A stretch of DNA of 64,000 nt from Sphingobacteriales bacterium (GCA_025353765.1 JANXOD010000008.1:310001-374000); one strand, 5' to 3'; shown: positions 14,201 to 25,415, numbered from the stretch's first letter. The notes: generated by a model not told the origin, from the sequence alone. Program-made: numbers and translations.

Positions 14201-15088
14201 TTAATATACAAAATCATCGGATAATGGCAATTCACATTTAATCATTCGATCTTTACCCCCTAAATCTTGTCTCAGTTCTATATTTTTAAACTTTTTTTTA
14301 TCCAAAAGTTCAACAGTTTGCAAACCAAAATTTTCATTAATTTCAAAAAATAATATCCCGGCAGGTTTTAAATGATCCAATGCATAATCGGCAATGGCAT
14401 TATAAAAAAATAATGGATCATTATTTGAAACAAACAAAGCTGTATGAGGTTCGTATGCTAACACATTTTGATGCATTTGTTCTTTTTCGCTATAGGTTAC
14501 ATAAGGGGGATTGCTGATAATTATGTTAAAGGTTAAAGGTTGAAAGTTGGAAGTTGGATTTAAAATATCATCTTTAACAAAGACAACATCAGTTTGATTG
14601 ATTAAAGCATTAGTTTTAGCTGTCGCCAAGGCTTCAGTAGAAATATCAATTGCATATACTTCTGCTTTTTGCACATGCTTTTTTAAAGAAACAGAAATAC
14701 AGCCACTTCCTGTTCCAATATCTAAAATCCGTAAAGACCCCTCTCCCACCTTATTATCCTTAATTTCTTTTAAAACCCAATCTACTAATTCTTCGGTTTC
14801 TGGCCTGGGGATAAGTACTGATGGATTAACTTTAAATACTAAGCCATAAAATTCGGTTTCTCCCAAAATATATTGCAAAGGTTTGCCACTTGTCAGTTCT
14901 TTAATAATATGTAAAATGGAAGTCTCATTTATTAACGGTAATACTTCATTTTTGGAGTTGAGATATTGTGTTCTGTTAACTTTACAAACATGACTTATTG
15001 ATAACCAGGCGATGCTTTTTGCCTCATCAAATCCATAAACAGCTACTAATTTTTCAATAATTTCTTTTTCTGCTTCAGCAATTGTCAT
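14201..15088 (-). CDS. prmC: Release factor N5-glutamine methyltransferase
   Basis: Methylates the GGQ glutamine of peptide-chain release factors with S-adenosylmethionine. The 295-residue protein has the helical N-terminal release-factor-binding domain (1-90), the SAM motif DIGTGSG (123-129) and the catalytic NPPY (193-196). Length is normal. It is divergent from ribD, 97 bases away, so the two share an upstream region. Confidence 0.95.
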   Translation of the reverse strand: MTIAEAEKEIIEKLVAVYGFDEAKSIAWLSISHVCKVNRTQYLNSKNEVLPLINETSILHIIKELTSGKPLQYILGETEFYGLVFKVNPSVLIPRPETEELVDWVLKEIKDNKVGEGSLRILDIGTGSGCISVSLKKHVQKAEVYAIDISTEALATAKTNALINQTDVVFVKDDILNPTSNFQPLTFNIIISNPPYVTYSEKEQMHQNVLAYEPHTALFVSNNDPLFFYNAIADYALDHLKPAGILFFEINENFGLQTVELLDKKKFKNIELRQDLGGKDRMIKCELPLSDDFVY

Positions 15089-15185
15089 AAAAGCAAAGTA
15101 AAGAAAATGGCTTGAAATATATCGATTAGCTATAAATTATATATCTCACAGTTATAATTGTAATAATCATCCCTATTTTTGCCGG

Positions 15186-16244
15186 ATGCCCTCACATGAA
15201 TTATATATGCAACGATGCATTGAGTTGGCCCGTTTGGGTGCAGGATTGGTCAGTCCTAATCCCATGGTTGGAGCAGTAATTGTTTGTAATAATCAGATTA
15301 TTGGAGAAGGTTATCATCAGTTTTATGGCGAGGTACATGCAGAGGTAAATGCGATTAATAAGGTTCTTGAGAATTATGTGAATGCAGAAGAATTGCTAAA
15401 AAAATCTACAATATATGTAAACCTGGAACCTTGTGCACATTTTGGTAAAACGCCTCCCTGCTCCGATCTCATCATTCGTTATCATATTCCAAAAGTTGTA
15501 GTTGGCTGTAGTGATCCTTTTGAAAAGGTAGATGGCAAAGGAATTGAAAAATTGCGCCACGCAGGTATTGAGGTGATTGAAGATGTTCTTAATGATGAAT
15601 GTTTAAAGTTTAATAAACGTTTTTTTACATGGGTTCATAAACAGCGTCCGTATATCATATTAAAATGGGCACAAACTACTGATGGATTTTTCTCTACCAA
15701 TAATGGATCACAACGCTGGATTACTTCAAATGCATCAAAACAATTAGTACATAAATGGCGAAGTGAAGAAGACGCAGTTCTAATAGGTAAAAATACTGCT
15801 TTGCATGATAATCCGCAATTAAACGTGCGTGAATGGGAAGGCAGAAATCCGATACGGATCGTAGTGGATAGGAATTTAGCACTTCCTTCCTATTTAAACT
15901 TGTTTGACCAAAGTCAGGATACGATTGTTTTCAATTCGATAAAAACGGAGTTAAACGGGAAGATCAAATATCTCGAAGTAGAAGATTTAAACAATTTATT
16001 ACCACAATTTATTGCCTATCAATTGTATTTAATGGATGTTCAATCACTAATGATCGAAGGCGGAGCGCAAATACTGGATCTTTTCATAAAAGCAGGTTTG
16101 TGGGATGAAGCACGAATTTTTACAAGTGCAGAAAGTTGGAATGAAGGAAAACCTTCTCCCAAAATATCTGGTAAACTGGATGAAAAACTAGCTATAGACA
16201 CTGATACTCTGGAAATTTGGTATAATAGTCAAATTAAAAAATGA
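15186..16244 (+). CDS. ribD: Bifunctional riboflavin biosynthesis deaminase/reductase
   Basis: Carries out the second and third steps of riboflavin synthesis: deamination of the pyrimidine, then ribosyl reduction. The deaminase part (1-145) has the zinc motif HAE (51-53) with PCAHFGKTPPC (C83, C92). The reductase part (about 150-352) carries the typical KWAQTTDG and GKNTALHDNPQL segments. The 352-aa length is typical. No other rib genes are nearby. Confidence 0.96.
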   Translation: MPSHELYMQRCIELARLGAGLVSPNPMVGAVIVCNNQIIGEGYHQFYGEVHAEVNAINKVLENYVNAEELLKKSTIYVNLEPCAHFGKTPPCSDLIIRYHIPKVVVGCSDPFEKVDGKGIEKLRHAGIEVIEDVLNDECLKFNKRFFTWVHKQRPYIILKWAQTTDGFFSTNNGSQRWITSNASKQLVHKWRSEEDAVLIGKNTALHDNPQLNVREWEGRNPIRIVVDRNLALPSYLNLFDQSQDTIVFNSIKTELNGKIKYLEVEDLNNLLPQFIAYQLYLMDVQSLMIEGGAQILDLFIKAGLWDEARIFTSAESWNEGKPSPKISGKLDEKLAIDTDTLEIWYNSQIKK

Positions 16245-16428
16245 AATTATGAAAACCTACCAATCCAGGCTCTTATTAGCTATTATATATTAAATAACTG
16301 TAGAAAATAATAAATCAATAATAGTTTATCCGTGTTTGACAAGCATTGGTCATTACAGCAATCAAACCAATCTCTTTATCCACACACCTCTATTTTCTAA
16401 CAAGTTCCCTTAGTATCAAAAAAAATCT

Positions 16429-16436
16429 TACTTTTG
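16429..16436 (+). promoter_or_regulatory. Candidate -7 promoter element for pyrG
   Basis: TACTTTTG matches the TAnnTTTG element of Bacteroidota sigma-70 promoters, 93 bases upstream of pyrG in a 284-base region without any gene. A clear -33 TTTG is not seen. Confidence 0.4.
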
Positions 16437-16528
16437 AATCCCGTACAAAATGATGTTTTTTATGTTTTAAAATGGGTTTTAAAACCATTAAAATCGTAAA
16501 AGAATATTAACAAAATCCTTCACATATC

Positions 16529-18139
16529 ATGACCAAATACATCTTTGTTACGGGCGGCGTTACTTCGTCGTTAGGAAAAGGTATTATTTCCGCATCCCTC
16601 GCTAAATTGCTTCAATCTCGGGGTTATCGCGTTACCATACAAAAGTTCGATCCGTATATCAATATTGATCCTGGAACGCTAAATCCTTATGAACATGGCG
16701 AATGTTATGTAACAGAAGATGGCGCAGAAACAGATCTAGATTTGGGTCATTATGAGCGCTTCCTAAATGTTCCAACATCACAAGCCAATAATATTACTAC
16801 CGGTCGAATTTATCAAAATGTAATTAATAAAGAACGTGAAGGTGCATATTTGGGTAAAACAGTCCAGGTTGTGCCGCATATTACCGATGAGATAAAGCGT
16901 AACATGTGCATTTTGGGCGAAAAGAATGAATTTGATATTGTCATTACCGAATTAGGCGGCACCGTGGGTGATATTGAATCATTACCATTTATTGAAGCAG
17001 TACGTCAATTGCGTTGGGAACTTGGTTCTGGCAATACATTGGTAATACATTTAACTCTGGTTCCTTTTTTGGCCGCAGCCGGAGAATTAAAAACCAAACC
17101 CACTCAACACTCTGTAAAAATGCTTTTAGAATACGGCATTCAGCCCGATATTCTAGTTTGTCGTACAGAGCATCATATCTCACAAGAAATCCGCAAAAAA
17201 ATAGCTTTGTTCTGTAATGTAAATATCAATGCTGTGGTGGAATCTATAGATGCTTCTACCATTTATGACGTTCCATTGCTGATGCTAAAAGAACAACTGG
17301 ATAAAACGGTACTGAGCAAACTAAAGCTTCCGCAAAAAAATGAACCTGATTTGGAAAGCTGGAAAGACTTTCTCGGACGACTTAAAAATCCTACCGCAGA
17401 AGTGCAGATTGGCCTTGTTGGTAAATATGTAGAATTACCAGATGCATATAAATCAATTACCGAATCGTTTATTCATGCAGGGGCTAAGAACGAGTGTAAA
17501 GTACGTGTAAAATGCATTCATTCTGAAAGTATTACGGCAGAGAATGTAGCTGAAAAATTTAAAGGATTAGATGGTGTACTGGTTGCTCCCGGATTTGGGA
17601 GCCGTGGCATTGAAGGAAAAATTGAAGCGATACAATATGTGCGTGAACATGATATTCCATTTTTTGGAATTTGTTTAGGAATGCAATGTGCCGTTGTAGA
17701 ATTTGGTCGTAATGTGTTGGGACTTAAAGACGCACAAAGTACAGAAATGGATGAAAATGCCAAAAATCCGGTGATCTCCATGATGGAAGAACAGAAAAAA
17801 ATTAAGAATAAGGGCGGGACAATGCGCTTAGGCGCTTATGCATGTGATTTGAGAAAAGGAAGTAAAGCTGCTGCTATATATGGTAAATCTCATATTACCG
17901 AGCGTCATCGCCATCGTTATGAGTTCAATAACAAGTATTTAGAGCAATATGAAAATGCCGGAATGATTGCATCAGGCATTAATCCGGATAACAACCTGGT
18001 AGAGATCATTGAACTAAAAAATCACCCGTTTTTTGTAGCCGGACAATTTCATCCGGAATTAAAGTCAACAGTTGATAATCCTCACCCACTTTTTGTTAAC
18101 TTTGTCGCCGCTTGTTTAAGCCATGCAAAAAGAAAATAG
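16529..18139 (+). CDS. pyrG: CTP synthase
   Basis: Makes CTP from UTP, ATP and glutamine. The synthetase domain begins [17 protein letters not shown] (3-19). The glutamine amidotransferase domain (about 292-536) has the nucleophile Cys382 in GICLGMQ and the FHPE motif near the end. Full length (536 aa). yidC follows 31 bases downstream, so pyrG, yidC and smc may form one operon. Confidence 0.98.
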   Translation: MTKYIFVTGGVTSSLGKGIISASLAKLLQSRGYRVTIQKFDPYINIDPGTLNPYEHGECYVTEDGAETDLDLGHYERFLNVPTSQANNITTGRIYQNVINKEREGAYLGKTVQVVPHITDEIKRNMCILGEKNEFDIVITELGGTVGDIESLPFIEAVRQLRWELGSGNTLVIHLTLVPFLAAAGELKTKPTQHSVKMLLEYGIQPDILVCRTEHHISQEIRKKIALFCNVNINAVVESIDASTIYDVPLLMLKEQLDKTVLSKLKLPQKNEPDLESWKDFLGRLKNPTAEVQIGLVGKYVELPDAYKSITESFIHAGAKNECKVRVKCIHSESITAENVAEKFKGLDGVLVAPGFGSRGIEGKIEAIQYVREHDIPFFGICLGMQCAVVEFGRNVLGLKDAQSTEMDENAKNPVISMMEEQKKIKNKGGTMRLGAYACDLRKGSKAAAIYGKSHITERHRHRYEFNNKYLEQYENAGMIASGINPDNNLVEIIELKNHPFFVAGQFHPELKSTVDNPHPLFVNFVAACLSHAKRK

Positions 18140-18170
18140 CAGCAACAAGTAACAGAAGATTTAAAACACA

Positions 18171-20027
18171 ATGGATAAAAATACATTTACAGGCCTCTTT
18201 TTGATTTTAATCATATTAGTAGGTTCTACTTTCTTAATGAAACCCTCTGAGCAGGAAATAAAAAGAGAAAAACAAGTTCAAGACTCAATTGCCCGGGTTA
18301 AAAATCATCAACTAGGAAAATCATTAGCAATTGATACTACTAAAAGTACATCTGCACCAATTGTAGATTCTGCGGTATTAGCCGGGCCTTTCGGCGCAGC
18401 ACATGCAGGAATAACCGAGCCAATAGTTTTAGAAAATAATCTTTTAAAAGTAAAAATTAGCCCTAAAGGCGGCCGAATAATTTCAGTTGAACTGAAGAAC
18501 TTTAAAACGTATGATCAAAAACCATTGATCATGTTTGAAGGAGAAGCTAATAAGTTCGGACTGATATTTAAGGTTGATGGTAAAAACATCAATACTAATG
18601 ATCTCTATTTTACCGGTGATCCGGATATTAAATTATCAGGGTCAGCTCAGGAGATCGCATTAAGGTTAAACTATGATAAAGACCGCTATATTTCTTACTA
18701 CTATAACTTACCTGAAAACAGCTACAAACTTCATTTTTCCATCGCCACTCATGGTATGAAAGATGTGGTTGATCCTGCCCCGCAAGCTTTGGTTTTAAAT
18801 TGGGAAACCGTTTTAAAACAAAAAGAGAAGGATATTAAAAGTGAGCAACGTTATTCTACAGCTTATTACAAGCATGCAGATAATGCTGTAGACCATTTAA
18901 GTGTAAGTAAAGATGATAAGAAAGAGCTTACTGATGGGAAAATACAATGGTTCTCTTTTAAACAACACTTTTTCTCTAATGTATTAATTGCAGAAAAGGG
19001 ATTTCAGAAAGGAAATTTAGCCGTAACAACAAGTCTGGATAGTGGTATTGTTAAAGGTTTTGCAGCTAATATGCAGCTACCTTTCGAGAGAGAAGATATG
19101 ACTGCCTTTCCGATGGAGTTTTACTTCGGTCCAAATAAATTCAGCACATTAAAAGCCCAGGGTTACGATATTGAAAAACAAATAGACCTGGGTTACTGGC
19201 CGCTTAAATACATCAATCGTTATGCAGTTATTCCAATTTTCAATTGGTTTTCCACATTTAACTGGAATTATGGTTTAATTATCCTGGCCTTAACTATCCT
19301 GTTAAAAGTAGTTTTGTTCCCGCTTACCTATAAATCATACCTTTCAATGGCTAAAATGCGTGTGCTGAAGCCGGAGATGGATGAGATTAAAGGAAAAGTT
19401 GGCGATGATAACCCTACCCTTTTGCAACAGGAATATTTAAAACTTTACAAAAAAGCCGGAGTAAATCCATTAGGCGGTTGTTTGCCCATGATCCTGCAAT
19501 TGCCAATCATCATGGCATTTTTCTTTTTCTTCCCCAATTTATTTGAGTTGCGGCAGCAAAGTTTTCTATGGATGAGTGATCTGTCAACCTATGATGCATT
19601 TTTTAAATTTGGATTTGCCTTACCTTTCTTAGGAAACCATATCAGTTTAATGTGTATTCTGATGACTATTTCTACATTGATCTATACTTATTTTAACAAC
19701 CAGGTTTCCGGGGCAACCGGCCAGATGAAATACATTGGATACATCACTCCTATTATTTTCTTTGGAGTGTTAAACAGTTATCCGGCGGGATTAAACTACT
19801 ATTATTTCCTTGCTAATATGCTTACTTTCGCACAGCAATATTTGATTCGTCTGTTTGTAAATGATGAAAAAATCCATACAAAAATCCAGGAGAATAAGAA
19901 AAAACCGGTAGCTGAAGGCAAGAAGAAATCGGGTTTTCAAAAACGCATGGATGACTATATGAGAAATCAACAAACATCTAAAGCCAAAGAAATAGCTCCT
20001 GTTAAACCTCTGGGGAAAAAGAAATAG
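18171..20027 (+). CDS. yidC: Membrane protein insertase YidC
   Basis: Inserts and folds inner-membrane proteins, alone or with SecYEG. The 618-residue protein has an N-terminal span (5-24), a large periplasmic beta domain (about 75-355) and the conserved C-terminal five-span core with NPLGGCLPMILQLPI. A lysine-rich cytoplasmic tail (about 570-618) may bind ribosomes. The layout is that of Gram-negative YidC. Position between pyrG and smc suggests co-transcription. Confidence 0.97.
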   Translation: MDKNTFTGLFLILIILVGSTFLMKPSEQEIKREKQVQDSIARVKNHQLGKSLAIDTTKSTSAPIVDSAVLAGPFGAAHAGITEPIVLENNLLKVKISPKGGRIISVELKNFKTYDQKPLIMFEGEANKFGLIFKVDGKNINTNDLYFTGDPDIKLSGSAQEIALRLNYDKDRYISYYYNLPENSYKLHFSIATHGMKDVVDPAPQALVLNWETVLKQKEKDIKSEQRYSTAYYKHADNAVDHLSVSKDDKKELTDGKIQWFSFKQHFFSNVLIAEKGFQKGNLAVTTSLDSGIVKGFAANMQLPFEREDMTAFPMEFYFGPNKFSTLKAQGYDIEKQIDLGYWPLKYINRYAVIPIFNWFSTFNWNYGLIILALTILLKVVLFPLTYKSYLSMAKMRVLKPEMDEIKGKVGDDNPTLLQQEYLKLYKKAGVNPLGGCLPMILQLPIIMAFFFFFPNLFELRQQSFLWMSDLSTYDAFFKFGFALPFLGNHISLMCILMTISTLIYTYFNNQVSGATGQMKYIGYITPIIFFGVLNSYPAGLNYYYFLANMLTFAQQYLIRLFVNDEKIHTKIQENKKKPVAEGKKKSGFQKRMDDYMRNQQTSKAKEIAPVKPLGKKK

Positions 20028-20083
20028 AAATCTTAATCTGATTTGTTGATAGTATTCTAAAAGGATATCTGAATACATAAAAA

Positions 20084-23000
20084 ATGCAGCTTACCCAACT
20101 GGAAATAAAAGGTTTTAAAAGTTTTGGTGATAAGATTACCATTAATTTTAATGAGGGGATAACTGCTATTGTTGGACCTAATGGTTGTGGTAAATCGAAT
20201 GTAGTTGATGCTATCCGCTGGGTTTTGGGTGAACAAAGCACACGGATGCTCCGGTCGGAGAAAATGGAAAACATCATTTTCAACGGTACCAAAACACGCA
20301 AACCTTCTAATTTGGCAGAGGTTTCTCTCACATTCGACAATACAAAAAACATACTTCCTACCGAGTTTTCTCACGTTACGCTTACGCGGAAACTATATCG
20401 TAGCGGAGAAAGTGAATATCGATTAAATGATGTTCAATGCCGTTTAAAAGATATTACAGATCTATTTTTAGATACGGGAGTTGGTTCAGACTCCTACTCT
20501 ATCATCGAACTAAAAATGGTTGATGAAATCATCGCCAATAAAGAAAATTCTCGTAGAGCTTTATTTGAAGAAGCCTCGGGCATATCCAAATATAAGCTTC
20601 GCAAAAAACAAACTTTTACTAAACTAAAAGATACCAAAGCGGACTTAAGCCGTGTGGAAGATCTATTGTTTGAGATTGATAAAAATCTGAAGACATTAGA
20701 AAATCAGGCAAAAAAAGCAGAACGATACTACCGTCTCAAAGAACAATATAAAACGTTAAGCATTGCGCTGGCATCTTTTCGCATCATAGGTTTTCGTAAT
20801 TCTTTAAACAAACTGGAAGAACAGGAACAGCAGCAATCTGTAGATAAAACAGGAATAGCCACTCAAATTGATCTGCTTGAAGCTGATCTGCAACAGCAAA
20901 AACTTGATAATCTTACTAAGGAAAAAAATCTTTCTGCACAACAAAAAGCGGCAAATGAATTTATAGCAAAAATACGGGCTTATGAAAGCGACAAAAAATT
21001 AAAGAATGAACAACTGCGTTTTCAGGAAGATAAAAAGAGCCGCTTAAGCGAAGAATTGGAAAAAGATAAAAACCAGTTAAACCATGTGTTTTATAATCAA
21101 AAACGCTTGAATGAAGAGCATTGGGAGGAAAGCAAAACCCTTGAAACTGTAAAATCAGCAGTGGAATTTCAGCAGAAAGAACTGGAAGATCTGCGTATAA
21201 AACAACAACATTCAAAAACCGAACTGGATTCTTTTAATCGTGAAACTAACGAATTACAAAACCAGCTTTATAAGCTTGAAAAGGATATTGCCATCCTAAA
21301 CATTCAGAAAGATGCTCTTTACCAGGAAAGCAATCGTAATGTGGCAGATGCACAATCCAAAGAAACAGAATTAAATGAATTTAATATTGTTATTATAGAT
21401 CTGCAAAATAGGTTAGAAACAAAACAAAAGGAATTTGATCTTTCTAAAAAATCAGAAGAAGAACTTCAAACCGAAATTATCCGGACAGAGGAATCAATTA
21501 CTCAACAAAAAGATCAATTTAATGCAGAGAACCGAAAACTGGATTCCAAACAGAATGAATATAACCTAACCAAATCATTGGTTGATAATTTAGAGGGTTT
21601 CCCGGAATCTATCCGTTTCTTAAAGAAGAATGCAGGCTGGACAAAGCAGGCTCCCCTATTTTCGGATGTTTTGTTTTGTAAAGAAGATTATCGCATTGCA
21701 ATAGAAAACTATCTGGAACCTGTTATGAACCATTATGTGGTAGAAACACAGCATGAGGCTATACAGGCAATCCGTTTATTAAGCGATTCATCAAAAGGAC
21801 GAGCTAATTTCTTTGTATTGGATGCCATAAAGCCTGCTAATTCTTCTAAAGAAGAACCTGTTAAATCTTTTGCATGGATAAGAGCCTTAGATATTATTGA
21901 TGTAGATGCGAAATATCGTCCGCTTTGCGAATTATTATTGCGCAATGTATATCTGCTCCAATCTGGCGAGGAAGAAGAAATGGAAAAACCTTTGCCTGAT
22001 GAATCTCTGGTCATATTAAGCCGGACAGGACGATTTTCAAAAAGCAGAACTGGCATGTCTGGCGGATCTGTTGGATTATTTGAAGGAAAACGTATTGGCC
22101 GGGCTAAGAATTTGGAAAATCTGGCTAAGGAAATTAAAATCTTAGAAACAAGTATTTCAAAGCTTAAAAACTCTGTTGAGCAGGAAGTCCAGAAGATAAC
22201 TGCGTTAAAATCATCTTCTAAAAAACAGGATATACAACAGGAACAACAGGATGTAAATCGTTTAAATAATGAGCTAATCTCCGTTAAAACCAAGCAGGAA
22301 CAATATGTTGCTTTTATTGAGAACAGCCAAAACCGTAAACAGGATATTGAGCAAAAGATTGCAAGCATCAGCAATGAACTATTGCTTGCTGAACCTAAAT
22401 TGGAGGAATTTAAAACTCAAAAGCAAGTAAAGAGTGAAGAACTTTTAAAGTATCAGCAGAATTATAATGATTTAGCAGATATGGTAAATTCTAAATCTAC
22501 TATATATAACCAGGAAAATATCCGTTTTCATCAGCAGCAAAATAAACTGGCTGGTATTGAGAAAGATCTGGAATATCGCGAAAGTCAGCAGAAAAATCTG
22601 GAGAATAGAATTACAGTTAACACTTCTGAGTTAGAAATTGTTCATTCTGCTGTAAAGGAGACGTTACAACATGCAGATCATTCTGATGAAGAACTGATTA
22701 AGATGTATGCTCAAAAAGAGGAGCTCGAAAAAGGTGTCCAGGAAGTGGAGCAGGATTATTATGCTTCCCGCGGATTAATCACTGAAAAAGAAAATAACAT
22801 CTCCATTTTTCGAAGAAATAAAGAGCAATCTGATTTAATTTCGAATGAACTGAAAGATCAAAAAAATAACCTTAAGTTAGAGCTTAATGCCTTAAAAGAA
22901 CGACTTTCTGTGGAATTTTCTGTGGATATTACGGATCTGGTGGATGAAGAAAAGACCGTTGGAAATAACTCGGGAACCGAAATTGATCTGCGAGGAAAAG

Positions 23001-23635
23001 CAGAACGCCTGAAGCAACAGTTGGATGATTTTGGGGCAATTAATCCCATGGCTATGGAAGCTTACCGGGAAATGAACGAGCGGTATTCTTTTATTCAGGC
23101 TCAGAAGAAAGATCTGGTAGATGCCAAAGCTTCATTATTGCAAACTATTAAAGAAATTGATGATACTGCCCGTGAAAAATTCCTGGGCGCATTCACCAAA
23201 GTTCGGGAGCATTTTATACATGTATTTCGCTCTTTATTTAATGAAGAAGACAGTTGTGATTTAGTATTAACTGATCCAACTCATCCACTAGAGTCTGATA
23301 TTGAAATTTTAGCTAGGCCAAAAGGTAAGCGTCCTCTTTCTATTAATCAACTATCCGGTGGTGAAAAAACATTGACTGCAACTGCTCTATTATTCTCCCT
23401 TTATCTCCTAAAACCTGCTCCATTTTGCATTTTCGATGAAGTTGATGCTCCACTGGATGATACCAATATTGATAAGTTCAATAACATCATTCGTAAGTTT
23501 TCAGATAAATCACAGTTCATTGTAGTATCTCACAATAAACGAACTATTGCCAGTACCGATATCATTTATGGTGTAACCATGGCAGAACAGGGAGTTTCAA
23601 AGGTTGTAGCTGTTGATCTACGGGAAGTGGCTTAG
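20084..23635 (+). CDS. smc: Chromosome partition protein Smc
   Basis: Chromosome-condensing ATPase of 1183 residues. Walker A is GPNGCGKS (31-38), followed by a long coiled coil, a hinge (about 515-650, containing NYLEPVMNHYVVET), a second coiled coil, and the C-terminal head with the LSGGEKT signature and the Walker B FCIFDEVDAPLD. Partner genes scpA and scpB are not in the window. The 56-base gap to yidC is consistent with an operon. Confidence 0.98.
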   Translation: MQLTQLEIKGFKSFGDKITINFNEGITAIVGPNGCGKSNVVDAIRWVLGEQSTRMLRSEKMENIIFNGTKTRKPSNLAEVSLTFDNTKNILPTEFSHVTLTRKLYRSGESEYRLNDVQCRLKDITDLFLDTGVGSDSYSIIELKMVDEIIANKENSRRALFEEASGISKYKLRKKQTFTKLKDTKADLSRVEDLLFEIDKNLKTLENQAKKAERYYRLKEQYKTLSIALASFRIIGFRNSLNKLEEQEQQQSVDKTGIATQIDLLEADLQQQKLDNLTKEKNLSAQQKAANEFIAKIRAYESDKKLKNEQLRFQEDKKSRLSEELEKDKNQLNHVFYNQKRLNEEHWEESKTLETVKSAVEFQQKELEDLRIKQQHSKTELDSFNRETNELQNQLYKLEKDIAILNIQKDALYQESNRNVADAQSKETELNEFNIVIIDLQNRLETKQKEFDLSKKSEEELQTEIIRTEESITQQKDQFNAENRKLDSKQNEYNLTKSLVDNLEGFPESIRFLKKNAGWTKQAPLFSDVLFCKEDYRIAIENYLEPVMNHYVVETQHEAIQAIRLLSDSSKGRANFFVLDAIKPANSSKEEPVKSFAWIRALDIIDVDAKYRPLCELLLRNVYLLQSGEEEEMEKPLPDESLVILSRTGRFSKSRTGMSGGSVGLFEGKRIGRAKNLENLAKEIKILETSISKLKNSVEQEVQKITALKSSSKKQDIQQEQQDVNRLNNELISVKTKQEQYVAFIENSQNRKQDIEQKIASISNELLLAEPKLEEFKTQKQVKSEELLKYQQNYNDLADMVNSKSTIYNQENIRFHQQQNKLAGIEKDLEYRESQQKNLENRITVNTSELEIVHSAVKETLQHADHSDEELIKMYAQKEELEKGVQEVEQDYYASRGLITEKENNISIFRRNKEQSDLISNELKDQKNNLKLELNALKERLSVEFSVDITDLVDEEKTVGNNSGTEIDLRGKAERLKQQLDDFGAINPMAMEAYREMNERYSFIQAQKKDLVDAKASLLQTIKEIDDTAREKFLGAFTKVREHFIHVFRSLFNEEDSCDLVLTDPTHPLESDIEILARPKGKRPLSINQLSGGEKTLTATALLFSLYLLKPAPFCIFDEVDAPLDDTNIDKFNNIIRKFSDKSQFIVVSHNKRTIASTDIIYGVTMAEQGVSKVVAVDLREVA

Positions 23636-23777
23636 TTTAGTTCACAAACCAAGTAAAATTCATTAAGTAATTCAACGTAAACCTGAAACAATGAGTGGGT
23701 TCTATTCGTTATCTGCGCATAGTTTTCATCTATCGACATTGTTACATAGAATTAACAAAACTGTATTTAATTACGGT

Positions 23778-23785
23778 TACTTTTG
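23778..23785 (+). promoter_or_regulatory. Candidate -7 promoter element
   Basis: TACTTTTG fits TAnnTTTG and lies 86 bases before the lipoprotein start at 23871. It also argues that the ATG at 23793, eight bases past it, is not the true start. Confidence 0.4.
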
Positions 23786-23870
23786 TTAAGTAATGCGATT
23801 ATTACTTATAGCTGTTTTATATAAACCGCATTTAATAATCCTCACCATCTATGATCTTAGTTATAAAATT

Positions 23871-24980
23871 ATGAAAACTAAATATCTTATATTATCTCTT
23901 TTTTTATTACTATTTCTCTACTCCTGTCATAAAAATAAGTCGTTATTAATCCTTCAACAACCAGTAAAGGCTGGAGATTTAACTACTCTAGTATTAAATG
24001 AGGCAGATTTTAAAAGCCTTGTACCGCTAGGTAGTCTCAATCCTTCCTCCCATGTTTACCCTACGGATCATATGTACCTTTATCTAACAGATCCTAAAAT
24101 TGAAGCCCCCCTTTATGCACCCGGCAATCTGACCATCATTAGTTTAGCCCGAAATAAACATGCCATTGGTACACAATTTGAAAATGAGGATTACTCTATA
24201 AAGTTGGGGGCTTATGAAAGTTATATAGAATTTGGACATGTATCCCGTTTAACAGATGTTATGTTAGCCGGAGTAGATTTTTCAAAAGGCCAATGCCAGG
24301 AATATAGCTTGGGTGGAACAGAAATGGAAGAAAAATGTACCATAGAAACTAATATAAAAGTGAAAGCCGGGGATATTATTGGATATTGTGGCAAAGTATT
24401 GGGGCAAAGTGCATTAGATTTTGGTCTGTATATAAATAATAAACCAGTTTGTCCCTTAGATTATTTTAGCGAACCTACAAGAACCGAATTGGTAAATCGC
24501 ATCAGTAATTATGATGGGACTATAAAACCTACCATTACACCTGTCTGTGGAAGTGCCAATCAGAATTTAGATAATACTGCACAGGGAGTTTGGTTAAGGG
24601 TAGATAAACAGGCCTATCCAAATGCAGAACATGCACCAAAATACCCGGAATCTGCGAATATAGCACTTGTGCATGATAATATTGATGGCCGGGCTGTTTT
24701 TTCAATCGGTTTAACCGTTCCAGGGGTATCGCCTAATACTTATTATTTTAAGCCCAAAGCCACGGGCCTTCTTAATCGTGATTTTGCGGATGTAAAAGTA
24801 GATGGTAATATATATTGTTATGATTACGAGTATAAAAATGGCGGTGGTTTCCCTGTATCCTTTATTCTTCAGTTAATAGATGCTAAAACTCTGAAATTAG
24901 AAAATCGAAATTTTACTTCCGCAAATTCACCTATGCCTTATGCATTTACTAATAATGTGATACTATTTAAAAAGGAATAG
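23871..24980 (+). CDS. Lipoprotein with a degenerate M23-like domain
   Basis: An open frame begins at ATG 23793, but the signal peptide is at 23871: MKTKYLILSLFLLLFLYSC with lipobox Cys19. The middle of the protein (about 65-215) looks like an LytM/M23 barrel: APGNLTIIS, VKAGDIIGYCGKVLG, LDFGLYINNKPVCPLDYF. In active M23 enzymes the last block starts HLHFE; here it is ALDFGL, so the zinc-binding histidines appear missing. The C-terminal part (about 240-369) is unrecognised and beta-rich. A binding or structural role in the envelope is more likely than peptidase activity. Confidence 0.7.
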   Translation: MKTKYLILSLFLLLFLYSCHKNKSLLILQQPVKAGDLTTLVLNEADFKSLVPLGSLNPSSHVYPTDHMYLYLTDPKIEAPLYAPGNLTIISLARNKHAIGTQFENEDYSIKLGAYESYIEFGHVSRLTDVMLAGVDFSKGQCQEYSLGGTEMEEKCTIETNIKVKAGDIIGYCGKVLGQSALDFGLYINNKPVCPLDYFSEPTRTELVNRISNYDGTIKPTITPVCGSANQNLDNTAQGVWLRVDKQAYPNAEHAPKYPESANIALVHDNIDGRAVFSIGLTVPGVSPNTYYFKPKATGLLNRDFADVKVDGNIYCYDYEYKNGGGFPVSFILQLIDAKTLKLENRNFTSANSPMPYAFTNNVILFKKE

Positions 24981-24989
24981 GTTTTTGAT

Positions 24990-25256
24990 TTAATATTCAA
25001 TATCAATTAAGCTCTTAAGTGGGATCATAATACCACTTTTTAACTGTAATGAGAGTTCTGTTAAAGCCCATACCGTAGTTTCTACACGTTTGGTGCCTTC
25101 TTGTGTTTGAAATATGATATTAACTTTCCCCTTAAACCCGTTTCCCAGGCGCAAAGCATTTTCTAATTTTTTGTACAGTTCAACGGTATGATCTTCCGGA
25201 GCTTTAACTATCCTATATTTTAGGATATCTTCCTTTGCAATTTGTTCGCCAAGCAT
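24990..25256 (-). CDS. Conserved-looking small protein, 88 aa
   Basis: A compact soluble protein: helical N terminus (AKEDILKYRIVKAPEDHTVELYKKLENALR) then four or so beta strands (GKVNIIFQT, KRVETTVWALTEL, LQLKSGIMIPLKSLIDIEY). The last part looks like a small barrel. No known motif recognised. It lies convergent to the M23-like lipoprotein gene with nine bases between, and divergent from asnS. Confidence 0.75.
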   Translation of the reverse strand: MLGEQIAKEDILKYRIVKAPEDHTVELYKKLENALRLGNGFKGKVNIIFQTQEGTKRVETTVWALTELSLQLKSGIMIPLKSLIDIEY

Positions 25257-25415
25257 ATTTAAAAATGAAATAAGGTTTATAATGACAAATTATACGGTAT
25301 AAGTTTAATTAAGTTATAGACTATATCCATAAAAAAATAAAGGAAAAAGAACATCATGAAACATTCTATTCCAAATAACAGAACGATTTGTATTTTTGCA
25401 GCTTATTAATAAAAT

